From an uncultured Porphyromonadaceae bacterium (lineage in GTDB: Bacteria; Bacteroidota; Bacteroidia; Bacteroidales; Muribaculaceae): a DNA stretch of 36,282 bases. The translations under genes were made by a program, and so were the position numbers. Below, in pieces: positions 26,990 through 35,360 of this stretch (the stretch's first letter is position 1; each line of letters opens with the position of its first letter). The DNA lies in assembly GCA_947177365.1 (NCBI GenBank), contig CAMWUD010000003.1, forward strand, positions 1 to 36,282. The letters run 5' to 3'. A model generated the notes under the pieces. That model saw only the letters and a program-made list of their open reading frames with translations, had not been told where the DNA came from and made no database searches.

Positions 26990-28317
26990 GGCTGCTTGAA
27001 GTTTTTAGAAGTAAGGCTTTCTGGTGGATGGATGGCTTCAGAGGTGGTAGAATACGCAAGTATCTGGACACTCTGACGAAAATCGAGGGTTCAGGAGATG
27101 TTTCTGAATCTGACCTGGCAGCTTACCATAAAGCGCGGTTAACAGAGCTGCTTGAACATTGTGTCAGAACAGTTCCGGCATATTCGGGCTTGAATCCCGA
27201 TTCATTGGACAGTTGGCCGGTTATAAACAAAATGACCTTAAAGGATGGCGGAGACAGATATCTTTCGACTGCATTCAATAAGGAAGGTCTCATTCCGATG
27301 TCAACGAGCGGGTCTACCGGCACTCCTTTCACGTGTCTTCAGAATGTCGATAAAAAACGACATGTGAATGCTGAGGTTCTGTTTTACAACGGTTTGACAG
27401 GGTTTGAAATCGGAAGAAAAATCATATATTTCAGGTCAGTCGTCAGCGAGGTCAGCAAATCGAGATTGCAGCAGTTCATGCAGAATATAAATCTGATAGA
27501 TTGCAGTGATCTCAGTGATGAGGGAATACGCACAAAAATCAGACAAATAAAAAAGCTTTCAAGAAACGGAGGCGCAATGATTCTGAGCTATGCATCAACA
27601 CTTGATGCCTTCTGCCGATATTTTGAAAAATATGGAACTGCAGAGGCCGAGGGATGCCGGATATATGGAATAGTATCCGGTTCGGAGATGTTGAAGGATT
27701 CGACCAGAAATGTGCTTGCCAAGGCCTTTGGCTGCAAGGTGGTTTCGCGATATGCGAATGAAGAGAATGGCTTCATCGGTCAGGATGGTATCGAGAATAA
27801 TGTATTTGCCCATAACCGTGCCCATTATTTCGTGGAGATACTGAAATTTGATTCTGATAATTCGGTTGAACCCGGTGAGGTGGGGCGCATTGTGTTGACT
27901 GACCTATACAATTATTCAATGCCGATGGTGCGTTATGACACCGGAGATGTCGGAGCTTGGCGCGAAATCAATGTAAATGGTATGGTTCGTCTTGCTATAG
28001 GCGATTTTGGCGGTCGTCGTGTAGATATGATATATGATACCGGCGGTAATATATTATCACCACATTCGATAACGAACTATATGTGGGAATATAATGAAGT
28101 TGTCCGGCAGTTCCAATTCGTTCAGCGCGACCGAGACGAATATACTCTCCGGCTCAACCTGTCAAAAGAATTCGATACTGAATGCCTTATCGCAGGGTTG
28201 CATAAAATTGTAGGTAATGATGCCCGGATTTATGTTGAAAAATGTGATGAGATACCGGTGCTTGCATCCGGTAAAAGAAGATATATAGTCAACCTCATGA
28301 ACTCACTGTCAAGATGA
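26986..28317 (+). CDS. PaaK/CapK-like adenylate-forming enzyme
   Basis: 443 residues, the usual size for phenylacetate-CoA-ligase-like proteins of capsule loci. The nucleotide loop is STSGSTGTP at 106-114. MVRYDTGDVG is the adenylate-binding aspartate region, followed by GRRVDMIYDTGGNILSP. The C terminus ends LASGKRRYIVN, where the lysine of the mobile domain is expected. It should activate a carboxylic acid as an acyl-adenylate; whether it goes on to CoA or directly to an amine is unknown. It is coupled to both flanking genes by ATGA overlaps. Confidence 0.82.
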   Translation: MRLLEVFRSKAFWWMDGFRGGRIRKYLDTLTKIEGSGDVSESDLAAYHKARLTELLEHCVRTVPAYSGLNPDSLDSWPVINKMTLKDGGDRYLSTAFNKEGLIPMSTSGSTGTPFTCLQNVDKKRHVNAEVLFYNGLTGFEIGRKIIYFRSVVSEVSKSRLQQFMQNINLIDCSDLSDEGIRTKIRQIKKLSRNGGAMILSYASTLDAFCRYFEKYGTAEAEGCRIYGIVSGSEMLKDSTRNVLAKAFGCKVVSRYANEENGFIGQDGIENNVFAHNRAHYFVEILKFDSDNSVEPGEVGRIVLTDLYNYSMPMVRYDTGDVGAWREINVNGMVRLAIGDFGGRRVDMIYDTGGNILSPHSITNYMWEYNEVVRQFQFVQRDRDEYTLRLNLSKEFDTECLIAGLHKIVGNDARIYVEKCDEIPVLASGKRRYIVNLMNSLSR

Positions 28318-28732
28318 TATTCCTCGGTGATTTGGCATGCCCGGCCGAGAAGGTGTCGGCTTTTATTGTCTGGGCAACTTCTATCTGCCTTCGGGGATAT
28401 ATTTCGGGGGCAGGCTTGTATACCCGGACAGCTCCAAGCATACTATAGGTCTGCGGATTGAGAATGATAATACAGATGTATTGCATTTCGAAACCGATAT
28501 GTCGGAACCTGTTCGGTATGTTGGTGCGGAGCCGATAATGGATGCTGCATCATCAAGCATATTGGATCTTGAGTCTTATACAAGAGTATTCAGAAGGCAA
28601 CGCTCCAAAAAATTGCTGGTGCCTGTATTTAAGTCATATACAGGCCTTGGGTTTGAGCTAAATAATAGGTGGGCAATATATAGGATAAAGTTAATAAAAC
28701 GAATATCAAAAATCATAGATAAACTGAGATGA
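28314..28732 (+). pseudogene. CapA-like metallophosphatase gene with internal deletion and frameshift
   Basis: An ATG overlapping the upstream stop (28314, ATGA) opens MIFLGDLACPAEKV, the start of a CapA/poly-gamma-glutamate-synthesis-type protein, but this frame stops at 28446-28448. A second frame, open across 28337-28732, carries FYCLGNFYLPSGIYFGG, matching the C-terminal Y-LGNF landmark of CapA proteins, and continues to the stop that overlaps the next ATG. Intact relatives are about 300-400 residues; here both ends survive with the middle (NLEGP, HWG and GHHPH regions) missing and a frame change. The two ends of one deleted gene is the best reading. A new 131-residue protein from ATG 28337 could still be made. 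Confidence 0.65.
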
Positions 28733-29793
28733 AAACAATATTGGTGACAGGCATCGGTGGTCTCACGCCCAGGTCTATAACTGGAATCATACGCGAGAAT
28801 CATCCCGACTATCATATAATCGGAATTGATGCAAACAAGAAGGCCGTGGGCTTTTTTATGGAGAATCTGCTTGACGAGCATTTCGTGTGTCCGCGATGCG
28901 ATTCTCCGGAGTATTTCCCGTTTATCGAGAAGCTTGTAAAGGATAAGGGTATAGACTATGCCTTTGTTCAACCCGAAAGCGAAATTGTGAAATGGGGAGA
29001 GTATTATGAGTCGAATGGAAAGTTCCCATGTCCGGTTTTCATGGGCTGCAAAACTCTGTCGGAGTCGCTGCGCGATAAGTCGATTATGGCTGAGTTGCTC
29101 GAAGGCACCGACTTTATACCCAAGACGATAAAAGTTACACAACAGAACTCGTGCTTCGATCTGGTAGAGAAAGAAATCGGATTTCCGTGCTGGATACGAG
29201 CCACAGAAGGTACCGGAGGTCTTGGGTCACTGAAACTGGAGGATATGGCGAGCTATAAAAGCTGGCTGTTCATCAACAGAGCCATCCCGGAGTTTACCGT
29301 GAGCGAGTTCCTGACTGGCAGACATCTGGCAAACGAGATGCTGTACTATAATAATGAATATGTCAAGGGAGCGGCACTTGAGTGCGCGGAATATGTGATG
29401 GCTAATACAGCTCCTTCAAAGGTGACCGGCAATACTGCGTTCGGACGTTTTCTGAACGAAGACCGCATCAATAAGTTCTGTGACGACTGTATAAAATATC
29501 TCTGTGAAAAACTTGGAGTGCCGGCTCATGGTATTCTGTCGTTCGACCTGAAAGAAGACAAGAATGGAAATATGAAGGTTACGGAGGTAAATATCCGGCA
29601 TATGGCATATGCCGGAGTTATGGCTCATGTCGGTTTCGACTTGATAGAAGACACTATCAAGATAATGGAAGACGGCAATGCTGACCGTGTCGCCCGGGCG
29701 CCTTTCTTCCACTATGACAAGCCATACGTGTTTCTGCGTGATGTAGATGTGGAGCCAATAATTCTTGAAGGCGAAGATGTTTTTGAAAACTGA
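28729..29793 (+). CDS. ATP-grasp protein (2 of 2), CarB/PylC-like
   Basis: 354 residues. The N-terminal Rossmann-like domain begins KTILVTGIGGLTPRSI, as in CarB-like proteins of capsule loci. The ATP-grasp region has FPCWIRATEGTGGLGS, where an arginine takes the usual lysine position. The metal-binding end reads KVTEVNIRHMAYAG. It probably joins a carboxylate to an amine using ATP. It is the last gene of the operon: its stop lies inside a small inverted repeat (29791-29816), and a strong terminator follows 33 bases later. The start overlaps the CapA-like remnant by 4 bases. Confidence 0.8.
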   Translation: MKTILVTGIGGLTPRSITGIIRENHPDYHIIGIDANKKAVGFFMENLLDEHFVCPRCDSPEYFPFIEKLVKDKGIDYAFVQPESEIVKWGEYYESNGKFPCPVFMGCKTLSESLRDKSIMAELLEGTDFIPKTIKVTQQNSCFDLVEKEIGFPCWIRATEGTGGLGSLKLEDMASYKSWLFINRAIPEFTVSEFLTGRHLANEMLYYNNEYVKGAALECAEYVMANTAPSKVTGNTAFGRFLNEDRINKFCDDCIKYLCEKLGVPAHGILSFDLKEDKNGNMKVTEVNIRHMAYAGVMAHVGFDLIEDTIKIMEDGNADRVARAPFFHYDKPYVFLRDVDVEPIILEGEDVFEN

Positions 29794-29816
29794 TAGCGCG
29801 AAAAATCATGCTATCA
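29791..29816. repeat. Short inverted repeat over the operon's last stop codon
   Basis: TGATAGC (29791-29797) and its perfect complement GCTATCA (29810-29816) flank a 12-base A-rich loop. The first T, G and A are the stop codon of the ATP-grasp gene. The stem may protect the mRNA 3' end or cooperate with the terminator just downstream. Confidence 0.4.
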
Positions 29817-29826
29817 GCTCTTGGCT

Positions 29827-29855
29827 GCGGCGGGGAATCCCCGCCGCTTTTTTTT
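29827..29855 (+). terminator. Intrinsic terminator of the polysaccharide operon
   Basis: A 9-bp perfect GC stem (GCGGCGGGG, 29827-29835; CCCCGCCGC, 29839-29847) with loop AAT is followed at once by eight Ts (29848-29855). It should end transcription of the ~25-kb operon. The last Ts also form the -33 element of the next promoter. Confidence 0.92.
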
Positions 29856-29883
29856 GCATTCTTGGCATTTTGTCTTATCTTTG
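29853..29883 (+). promoter_or_regulatory. Consensus Bacteroidetes promoter for the exported-protein gene
   Basis: TTTG at 29853-29856, a 19-base spacer and TATCTTTG at 29876-29883 match the TTTG-N19-TAnnTTTG consensus exactly. The ATG follows 21 bases later. The -33 element overlaps the T-run of the preceding terminator. Confidence 0.8.
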
Positions 29884-29904
29884 CACCGTCATACAAAATC
29901 TATC

Positions 29905-30564
29905 ATGAAATTCAAAACTGCTCTTTTGTGCATGATGTGCAGCGCCGCCGCTGCCGCACAGATACCTTATTATGCCCCGGCCGTCGGTCACGGAAACCTT
30001 AACGGCTACACCTCGCTGAAATTCCGGCCCGGTGTGGCGGCCAAGGAGACTTATACCTCGTTCCAGTTCGGACTGTCCGACTATGCCGCCGCCGGTGTCG
30101 ACCTGCAGACCTGCGGCAGCGAGGTCTATGGCGGAATCATTGCCCGCGGCGGTTATGAGTTCAGCCCCCGCTTCGGTGTGGGACTGCAGCTGACCCCTTC
30201 GTTCCGGGTCGACGGTAACATGGAGTTTTCCTATCTCACTACCGGACTGTTTTTCAGCGGCGACATCATCAGCGACAAACGTTTCTTCTGGGCGGCAAAC
30301 ACCTGGTATACCGCCCACCGCCATGCCGCCGACGATATCGAGCAATATCTCTATCTGGGTTCGACACTGCCTTTGCCGCACGGACAGACAATCACTCCTA
30401 TGCTCGGCACTATCTATTCCTGGCGCCTCGACAGCGACGCCGACATTGCCGCCGGAGCCTACTGGACCGTGGGAAAGTTCTGCTTCTATCTCTGGGCCAA
30501 CGACCTGCTGAAGGCCCATCCGCGCTTTGTGGTCGGGCTGGAGTTCACCATTCCGGCCCTGTAG
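29905..30564 (+). CDS. Exported, probable outer-membrane beta-barrel protein
   Basis: 219 residues from ATG 29905, chosen because it yields a signal peptide (MKFKTALLCMMCSAAAAAQ, likely cleavage near AAA-Q) and lies just behind a consensus promoter. The mature part consists of alternating hydrophobic and polar stretches rich in Gly, Tyr and Phe (YTSFQFGLSDYAAAGVDLQ, YEFSPRFGVGLQLTPSF, FVVGLEFTIPAL), the pattern of a small beta-barrel ending in a hydrophobic strand. No enzyme motifs are seen and I do not recognise a named family. It has its own promoter, so it is probably independent of both the polysaccharide operon and bioA. Confidence 0.65.
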   Translation: MKFKTALLCMMCSAAAAAQIPYYAPAVGHGNLNGYTSLKFRPGVAAKETYTSFQFGLSDYAAAGVDLQTCGSEVYGGIIARGGYEFSPRFGVGLQLTPSFRVDGNMEFSYLTTGLFFSGDIISDKRFFWAANTWYTAHRHAADDIEQYLYLGSTLPLPHGQTITPMLGTIYSWRLDSDADIAAGAYWTVGKFCFYLWANDLLKAHPRFVVGLEFTIPAL

Positions 30565-30608
30565 CCGGGCGCTCCCGCATTTTATTTTTATATCTGTGGG
30601 ATATTTTG

Positions 30609-30616
30609 TAATTTTG
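30609..30616 (+). promoter_or_regulatory. -7 promoter element of the biotin operon
   Basis: TAATTTTG matches TAnnTTTG. The expected -33 TTTG is only a T-rich stretch (about 30585-30589). The bioA ATG is at 30621, four bases after the element, so the transcript would start at or within a few bases of the start codon. No BirA- or BioR-like operator palindrome was recognised. Confidence 0.6.
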
Positions 30617-30620
30617 CGTT

Positions 30621-31910
30621 ATGAACAAGAATATTCATGACGCCTGGGATAGGGAACATCTCTGGCATCCGTATACATCCACTATCGACCCGCTGCCGAC
30701 ATATATGGTCGACCGGGCCGAGGGCGTGGAAATCGTACTCGCCGACGGTCGGCGACTCATCGATGGCATGTCGTCGTGGTGGTCGGTAGCTCACGGCTAT
30801 AACCATCCGCGCTTGAACATGGCCGCGCAGCGACAGCTCGAAAAAATGAGCCATGTGATGTTCGGCGGCCTTACACATCAGCCGGCCATAGACCTTGGCC
30901 GACGTCTGCTCGACTGGGCTCCCGACGAGATGCACAATGTGTTTTTTGCCGATTCCGGCTCGGTGGCCATCGAGGTGGCCATGAAAATGGCGGTTCAGGC
31001 TTCGGTAAGCCGCTACGGCGACCACCGGCGCTCTAACTTCGCCGCTCTACGGCGTGGCTATCACGGCGACACCTGGAATGCCATGAGTGTATGCGACCCT
31101 GTCACCGGCATGCACGGCGCTTTCGGCCCGGCTCTGCCGGTGCGCTATTTTCTGCCGTCGCCCCGCAGCCGCTTCGACGGCGAGTGGATTCCGGCCGACA
31201 TCGAGCCGCTGCGCCGCCTGCTTGAGGAACGGGCCGACGAGCTGGCCGCTCTGATTCTCGAACCTATAGTGCAGGGAGCCGGAGGCATGTGGTTCTACCA
31301 TCCCGAGTATCTGCGTCAGGCCCGACGGCTCTGCGACGAGTACGGACTCTATCTGATTTTCGATGAAATTGCCACCGGATTCTGGCGCACCGGACGGCGC
31401 TTCGCCCTGGAACACGCCGGAGTGGTGCCCGACATCATGACGGTGGGCAAGGCTCTCACCGGCGGCTATCTGACCCTCAGCGCGGTGTTGACCACCCGCG
31501 ACGTGGCCGACACGATTTCGCGTGGCGAGGCCGGTGTGATGATGCACGGCCCCACGTTCATGGCCAATCCGCTGGCCTGCGCCATAGCCTGCGAGTCGCT
31601 GCGGATTTTCGAAGAGCAGAACATGCCTGCGGTGGTGTCGCATATCGAGGAGGTGATGCGCCGTGAGCTGGCTCCGGCAGCCGACATGCCACAGGTGGCC
31701 GATGTGAGGGTGCTCGGCGTCATAGGTGTGATACAGACCCGTGAACCGGTGGATGTTGGCATGTTCCAGCGGCTGTGTGTCGAACGCGGCATATGGGTGC
31801 GCCCTTTCGGCTGCAACGTCTATATCATGCCGCAGTATATTATCAGCGACAGCGAGCTAGAACGCCTCTGCCGCGGCATGCTCGACACTCTCAGCGCCCT
31901 CTGGAAATGA
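30621..31910 (+). CDS. bioA: Adenosylmethionine-8-amino-7-oxononanoate aminotransferase
   Basis: 429 residues, full length. It converts 8-amino-7-oxononanoate to 7,8-diaminononanoate using S-adenosylmethionine as amino donor. Landmarks: HLWHPYTS at the N terminus, [16 protein letters not shown], the cofactor phosphate loop [57 protein letters not shown] with the conserved Asp, and [11 protein letters not shown] with the Schiff-base lysine. This is the first gene of a compact biotin operon; its stop overlaps the bioF ATG (ATGA). The region is clearly richer in G+C than the polysaccharide operon. Confidence 0.96.
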   Translation: MNKNIHDAWDREHLWHPYTSTIDPLPTYMVDRAEGVEIVLADGRRLIDGMSSWWSVAHGYNHPRLNMAAQRQLEKMSHVMFGGLTHQPAIDLGRRLLDWAPDEMHNVFFADSGSVAIEVAMKMAVQASVSRYGDHRRSNFAALRRGYHGDTWNAMSVCDPVTGMHGAFGPALPVRYFLPSPRSRFDGEWIPADIEPLRRLLEERADELAALILEPIVQGAGGMWFYHPEYLRQARRLCDEYGLYLIFDEIATGFWRTGRRFALEHAGVVPDIMTVGKALTGGYLTLSAVLTTRDVADTISRGEAGVMMHGPTFMANPLACAIACESLRIFEEQNMPAVVSHIEEVMRRELAPAADMPQVADVRVLGVIGVIQTREPVDVGMFQRLCVERGIWVRPFGCNVYIMPQYIISDSELERLCRGMLDTLSALWK

Positions 31911-33019
31911 ACTGTGACTTCTACAGCCTGCAATTGCAGCAGCTCGCCGCCGCCGGAAATCTGAGAACCATACCCGCCGGCACGCCAGAAGGCGTGTGCG
32001 ACCTGTCGTCGAACGACTATCTCGGACTGGCCGAGGAACCCGGTCTGGCTGATGCCTTCCTTGCCGCCACCGACATCACAGCTGCGTTGCTGACATCGAG
32101 CGCCTCGCGTCTGCTGGCTCCGCGACAGACCGCCTACGAGGCTCTGGAACAGACTCTCGCACGGATGTACGGACGTCCGGCCCTGCTGTTCAACTCCGGC
32201 TATCACGCCAATGTCGGGGTGGTGCAGGCTTTGGCCGACAGACGGACTCTGATTCTGGCCGACAGGCTGGTGCATGCAAGCATCATCGACGGCATCCGGC
32301 TTTCCGGAGCCGTATTCGAGCGCTTCCGCCACAATGACGTGGTGCATCTGGAGCAGCTCATAGCACGCCGCCGCGCCGATTTCGACCGCCTGCTCGTGAT
32401 TGTCGAGAGTGTGTATTCGATGGACGGCGATACTGCGCCGCTGGATGCTCTGGTCGAACTCCGCGACCGCACTCCCGGCATGATGCTTTATGTCGACGAG
32501 GCCCACGCCGTGGGTGTCTGCGGACCGCAGGGTCTTGGCTTAACGGCTGCTCTGGAGCATCCCGAAAAGGCCGACATCGTGGTGGGCACACTCGGCAAGG
32601 CTCTGGCCTCGGCGGGCGCATATGTGATCTGTACGGAAGTGCTCCGTTCATATCTCATCAACCGCTCGCGCAGTCTGATTTTTTCCACAGCCTTACCGCC
32701 GCTGCAGGCTTTGTGGAGCAAATACATTTTGGAAACCATGGCCGGGATGGACGACCGCCGCGAACATCTGCGCCGTCTCGGCTCACAGCTGGCGCGTTTC
32801 ACCGGATGCAGTCATCACGGACATATACAGCCGCTCGTCACAGGCAGCTCCGAGTCGGCGCTGGCTCTCTCGCGTCGTTTGCTCGACATCGGATACAAGG
32901 TGCTGCCGATACGCACTCCGACTGTGCCGCCGGGCACCGAACGTCTGCGCTTCAGTCTGTCGGCCGCCTTGTCCTGCGAAGCCATCCAAGGGCTCGAAAG
33001 GGCAGGGGAGTTGTGCTGA
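31907..33019 (+). CDS. bioF: 8-amino-7-oxononanoate synthase
   Basis: 370 residues from ATG 31907, which overlaps the bioA stop; the frame is open further upstream but only inside bioA. It condenses pimeloyl-ACP (or -CoA) with L-alanine. Landmarks: [67 protein letters not shown] and [16 protein letters not shown] with the Schiff-base lysine. The G-L-GKALAS variant is ordinary for Bacteroidetes. Confidence 0.94.
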   Translation: MNCDFYSLQLQQLAAAGNLRTIPAGTPEGVCDLSSNDYLGLAEEPGLADAFLAATDITAALLTSSASRLLAPRQTAYEALEQTLARMYGRPALLFNSGYHANVGVVQALADRRTLILADRLVHASIIDGIRLSGAVFERFRHNDVVHLEQLIARRRADFDRLLVIVESVYSMDGDTAPLDALVELRDRTPGMMLYVDEAHAVGVCGPQGLGLTAALEHPEKADIVVGTLGKALASAGAYVICTEVLRSYLINRSRSLIFSTALPPLQALWSKYILETMAGMDDRREHLRRLGSQLARFTGCSHHGHIQPLVTGSSESALALSRRLLDIGYKVLPIRTPTVPPGTERLRFSLSAALSCEAIQGLERAGELC

Positions 33020-33045
33020 CGTGTCATCATCACTAACATTATGAA

Positions 33046-34437
33046 ATGAAATACGAATTGACAAGCAGCTGCGGTTCTGACCGTCTGATACTGATCTTTG
33101 CCGGATGGGGCATGGAACCACGGGTGTTCGCCCATCTGCGCCATGAGGGCTATGATATTGCCGTGGTATGGGACTACCGCGACTTCGGCATCGACTGGAG
33201 TGTAATCGACTCATACCGCGAGATATGTGTCATAGCCTGGAGTCTCGGTGTCTACGCTGCCGCCATGACCTGCCACGGAATCGAGAACCGGGTGACTCTG
33301 CGCATAGCCGTCAACGGCACAACAACTCCCGTCCACGACAGTCTCGGCATTCCCGAGGCTGTCTATGAAGGTACGGCGGCCACACTCGACAGCCGCCGTC
33401 TGGAGAAGTTCTTCCGGCGCATGTGCGGCGACCGCGACTCGTATGCCCATTTCAGCAGCTGTGCCCCGCAACGGCCTGTCGATGAACTTGTCGACGAGCT
33501 CAACGCCATCTGGCCGCAGCCGGTGCTGGCCAATCCTCAGGTCAGCGGCTGGGACAGGGCGTATATCGGACGTTCCGACGCCATATTCCCCGCAGTCAAC
33601 CAGCAGAGAGCATGGGATGCCGCCGGTGTGCCTGTCACGGCTCTTGACGCACCGCACTATATCGACCTGCAGCGGATCATCGACCATGCTGTAATCCATA
33701 AGGAACTTGCCGCGCGACGCTTCGGCGAGCGGCGTCAGAGCTACGAGAAGCATGCCCGCGTACAGCGCCGCATCGTCGAGGCTCTTGACGCGGCAATACG
33801 CCGCAACCGCATCGACGAGCATCTGGCCGTCAGCGGTCATGCCGTGCTTGAAATCGGCTGCGGCACCGGTCTGCTGACCCGTTGCCTGCTCGAATATCTG
33901 AAGCCCGAGGCTCTCCACCTGTGGGATATCGCCCCCGATGCCTTTACAGTGCCGGGAGCCACATTCCGGGCCTGCGACGCCGAACTGGCCATCACCCGTA
34001 CGTTGCCGGAGCGTTTCGATGCCATCGTGTCCGCCTCCACAGTGCAGTGGTTCAACTCGCCCCGGCGATTCATGGCCGAGTGCGGCCGAGTGCTCCGCCC
34101 GGGCGGCTGGCTGGTGCTGAGCGCCTTTGCCCGTGGAAATCTCGAGGAAGTGGCGCAGGCCACCGGACGCTCGCTGCCCCTTCTGCCCGCCGAGGAGTGG
34201 AAGGCTATGGTTCCCGACGGCTTCGAGGTGATAGAGTTTACATGTAACACAGCCGAACTGGTGTTCGGTTCTCCGATCGATGTGTTCCGCCATCTGCAGC
34301 TGACCGGCGTCAACGGTCTGGGCAGCTACAGCGGCGCCGCTCTGCGGCGTGCGATAGACAACTATCCGATGAGGCTCGACGGACGCTACTACCTTACATA
34401 CAAACCATTCATACTTATAGCAAGAAAAAAACGATGA
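33046..34437 (+). CDS. bioGC: BioG-BioC fusion: pimeloyl-ACP methyl ester esterase plus malonyl-ACP O-methyltransferase
   Basis: 463 residues. Residues 1 to ~220 are BioG (DUF452-type alpha/beta hydrolase): FAGWGMEP, nucleophile S66 in AWSLG and H204 in DAPHY. Residues ~225-463 are BioC: RFGERRQSYEKHARVQRRIVEAL, the SAM-binding EIGCGTGLLT from 269, FDAIVSASTVQWF and LRPGGWLVLSAFA. BioC methylates malonyl-ACP so that fatty-acid synthesis can build methyl-pimeloyl-ACP, and BioG later removes the methyl group; the fusion holds both the first and last steps of the branch. It lies between bioF and bioD, overlapping bioD by 4 bases. Such fusions are known in Bacteroides. Confidence 0.93.
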   Translation: MKYELTSSCGSDRLILIFAGWGMEPRVFAHLRHEGYDIAVVWDYRDFGIDWSVIDSYREICVIAWSLGVYAAAMTCHGIENRVTLRIAVNGTTTPVHDSLGIPEAVYEGTAATLDSRRLEKFFRRMCGDRDSYAHFSSCAPQRPVDELVDELNAIWPQPVLANPQVSGWDRAYIGRSDAIFPAVNQQRAWDAAGVPVTALDAPHYIDLQRIIDHAVIHKELAARRFGERRQSYEKHARVQRRIVEALDAAIRRNRIDEHLAVSGHAVLEIGCGTGLLTRCLLEYLKPEALHLWDIAPDAFTVPGATFRACDAELAITRTLPERFDAIVSASTVQWFNSPRRFMAECGRVLRPGGWLVLSAFARGNLEEVAQATGRSLPLLPAEEWKAMVPDGFEVIEFTCNTAELVFGSPIDVFRHLQLTGVNGLGSYSGAALRRAIDNYPMRLDGRYYLTYKPFILIARKKR

Positions 34438-35087
34438 ACATTCAGCCCAAGGTTATATTCGTAAGCGGCATCGACACAGATGCCGGCAAGACATACGCTA
34501 CGGCATGGCTCGCCCGCAAGTGGATGGACAGCGGTCTGAGCGTGGCCACACAGAAATTCATACAGACCGGTAACAACGGACGCAGCGAGGACGTCGAGGC
34601 GCACCGCCGTCTGGCCGGCATGGCTCCACTGCCCGAAGACTCCGACCTGACCACGGCTCCCGTGATATTCAGCTATCCGGCATCTGCCCAGCTGGCCGCG
34701 CGTATCGACGGACGTGAAATCGATGTCGAGGCCATCGACCGCAGCCGGGAACTGCTTTCGTCGCGCTACGACCGCCTGCTCATTGAAGGAGCCGGCGGGC
34801 TGATGGTGCCGCTGACCGACGACTATCTGGCCATCGACTATGTGGCCGGACGCCGTCTGCCTCTGGCGCTGGTCACCAACGGACGCCTCGGCTCAATCAA
34901 CCACACACTGCTTTCGCTGGAAGCAATCCGCAGCCGTGACATCGAGTTGCCCTATGTGCTCTATAATACATATTTCGACAGCGACAGCACTATCGCCGCC
35001 GACACCTATGGCTTTATCGAGCGCTACCTCCGGCGCCATTTCCCCGCTACGGAGTTGCTCCGGGTGCCTGTGATGCAGGCGATTTAG
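34434..35087 (+). CDS. bioD: Dethiobiotin synthetase
   Basis: 217 residues, typical length. P-loop GIDTDAGKT at 12-20 (family GTDTxxGKT), then QKFIQTG where many homologues have KPVxTG, SEDVEAHRRLAG, and LLIEGAGGLMVPL with the conserved Glu-Gly-Ala-Gly-Gly. It closes the ureido ring of 7,8-diaminononanoate using ATP and CO2. It is the last gene of the operon; biotin synthase (bioB) is not in the window. Confidence 0.95.
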   Translation: MNIQPKVIFVSGIDTDAGKTYATAWLARKWMDSGLSVATQKFIQTGNNGRSEDVEAHRRLAGMAPLPEDSDLTTAPVIFSYPASAQLAARIDGREIDVEAIDRSRELLSSRYDRLLIEGAGGLMVPLTDDYLAIDYVAGRRLPLALVTNGRLGSINHTLLSLEAIRSRDIELPYVLYNTYFDSDSTIAADTYGFIERYLRRHFPATELLRVPVMQAI

Positions 35088-35143
35088 AGTCGGATATGGT
35101 AACTACTCATCTATCCTGATTTCCGTAAACTGTTCATTATCAA

Positions 35144-35228
35144 TGTAGGGACGCACCCCGGTGCGTCCGCAGCAACGAGATTTGGGATAACCGGCGGCCG
35201 TCCGGACGCACCGGGGTGCGTCCCTACA
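35144..35228. repeat. 85-base nested palindromic (REP/BIME-like) element after bioD
   Basis: Two perfect 26-base inverted arms (35144-35169 and 35203-35228; outer ends TGTAGGGACGCACC / GGTGCGTCCCTACA) flank a 33-base centre. Each arm is itself a palindrome, GGACGCACC-CC-GGTGCGTCC on the left, giving either one long hairpin or a pair of clover-leaf hairpins. It lies 56 bases after the bioD stop and could end or stabilise the bio transcript. The shape fits REP/BIME or small non-autonomous mobile elements. Other copies elsewhere in the genome are expected but cannot be seen here. Confidence 0.8.
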
Positions 35229-35348
35229 AGATGTTGTTTGCCAGCGATTTAACATAGTTGAATAGTTTCCGGATATGTGATAGGATGAAACAGAAGTAAA
35301 TAGATGTTAAAATCTATTAAATTTCAAGGCGCAAGGGTGCAAAATTTG
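35229..35348. other. AT-rich intergenic stretch upstream of the exonuclease gene
   Basis: No reading frame of interest. A 7-bp inverted repeat (AATAGAT, 35299-35305; ATCTATT, 35312-35318) with a 6-base spacer lies about 30 bases before the -7 element of the exonuclease promoter and is a possible operator. Nothing else is seen. Confidence 0.3.
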
Positions 35349-35356
35349 TAACTTTG
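35349..35356 (+). promoter_or_regulatory. -7 promoter element of the exonuclease gene
   Basis: TAACTTTG matches TAnnTTTG; no clean TTTG lies 19 bases upstream. The ATG at 35361 is four bases after the element, the same close spacing as at bioA. Confidence 0.55.
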
Positions 35357-35360
35357 TGTG

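Noticed and set aside
33211-34293. A 360-codon open frame on the minus strand
   Set aside because: It lies wholly inside bioGC, has no recognisable domain, and is the kind of long antisense frame expected in GC-rich coding sequence.
1-35267. An 11-base direct repeat, GTTGAATAGTT, at 1-11 and 35257-35267, possibly bounding the accessory region
   Set aside because: It is short, AT-rich, and the first copy touches the window edge so it cannot be extended. No integrase, tRNA or other attachment-site sign is present.
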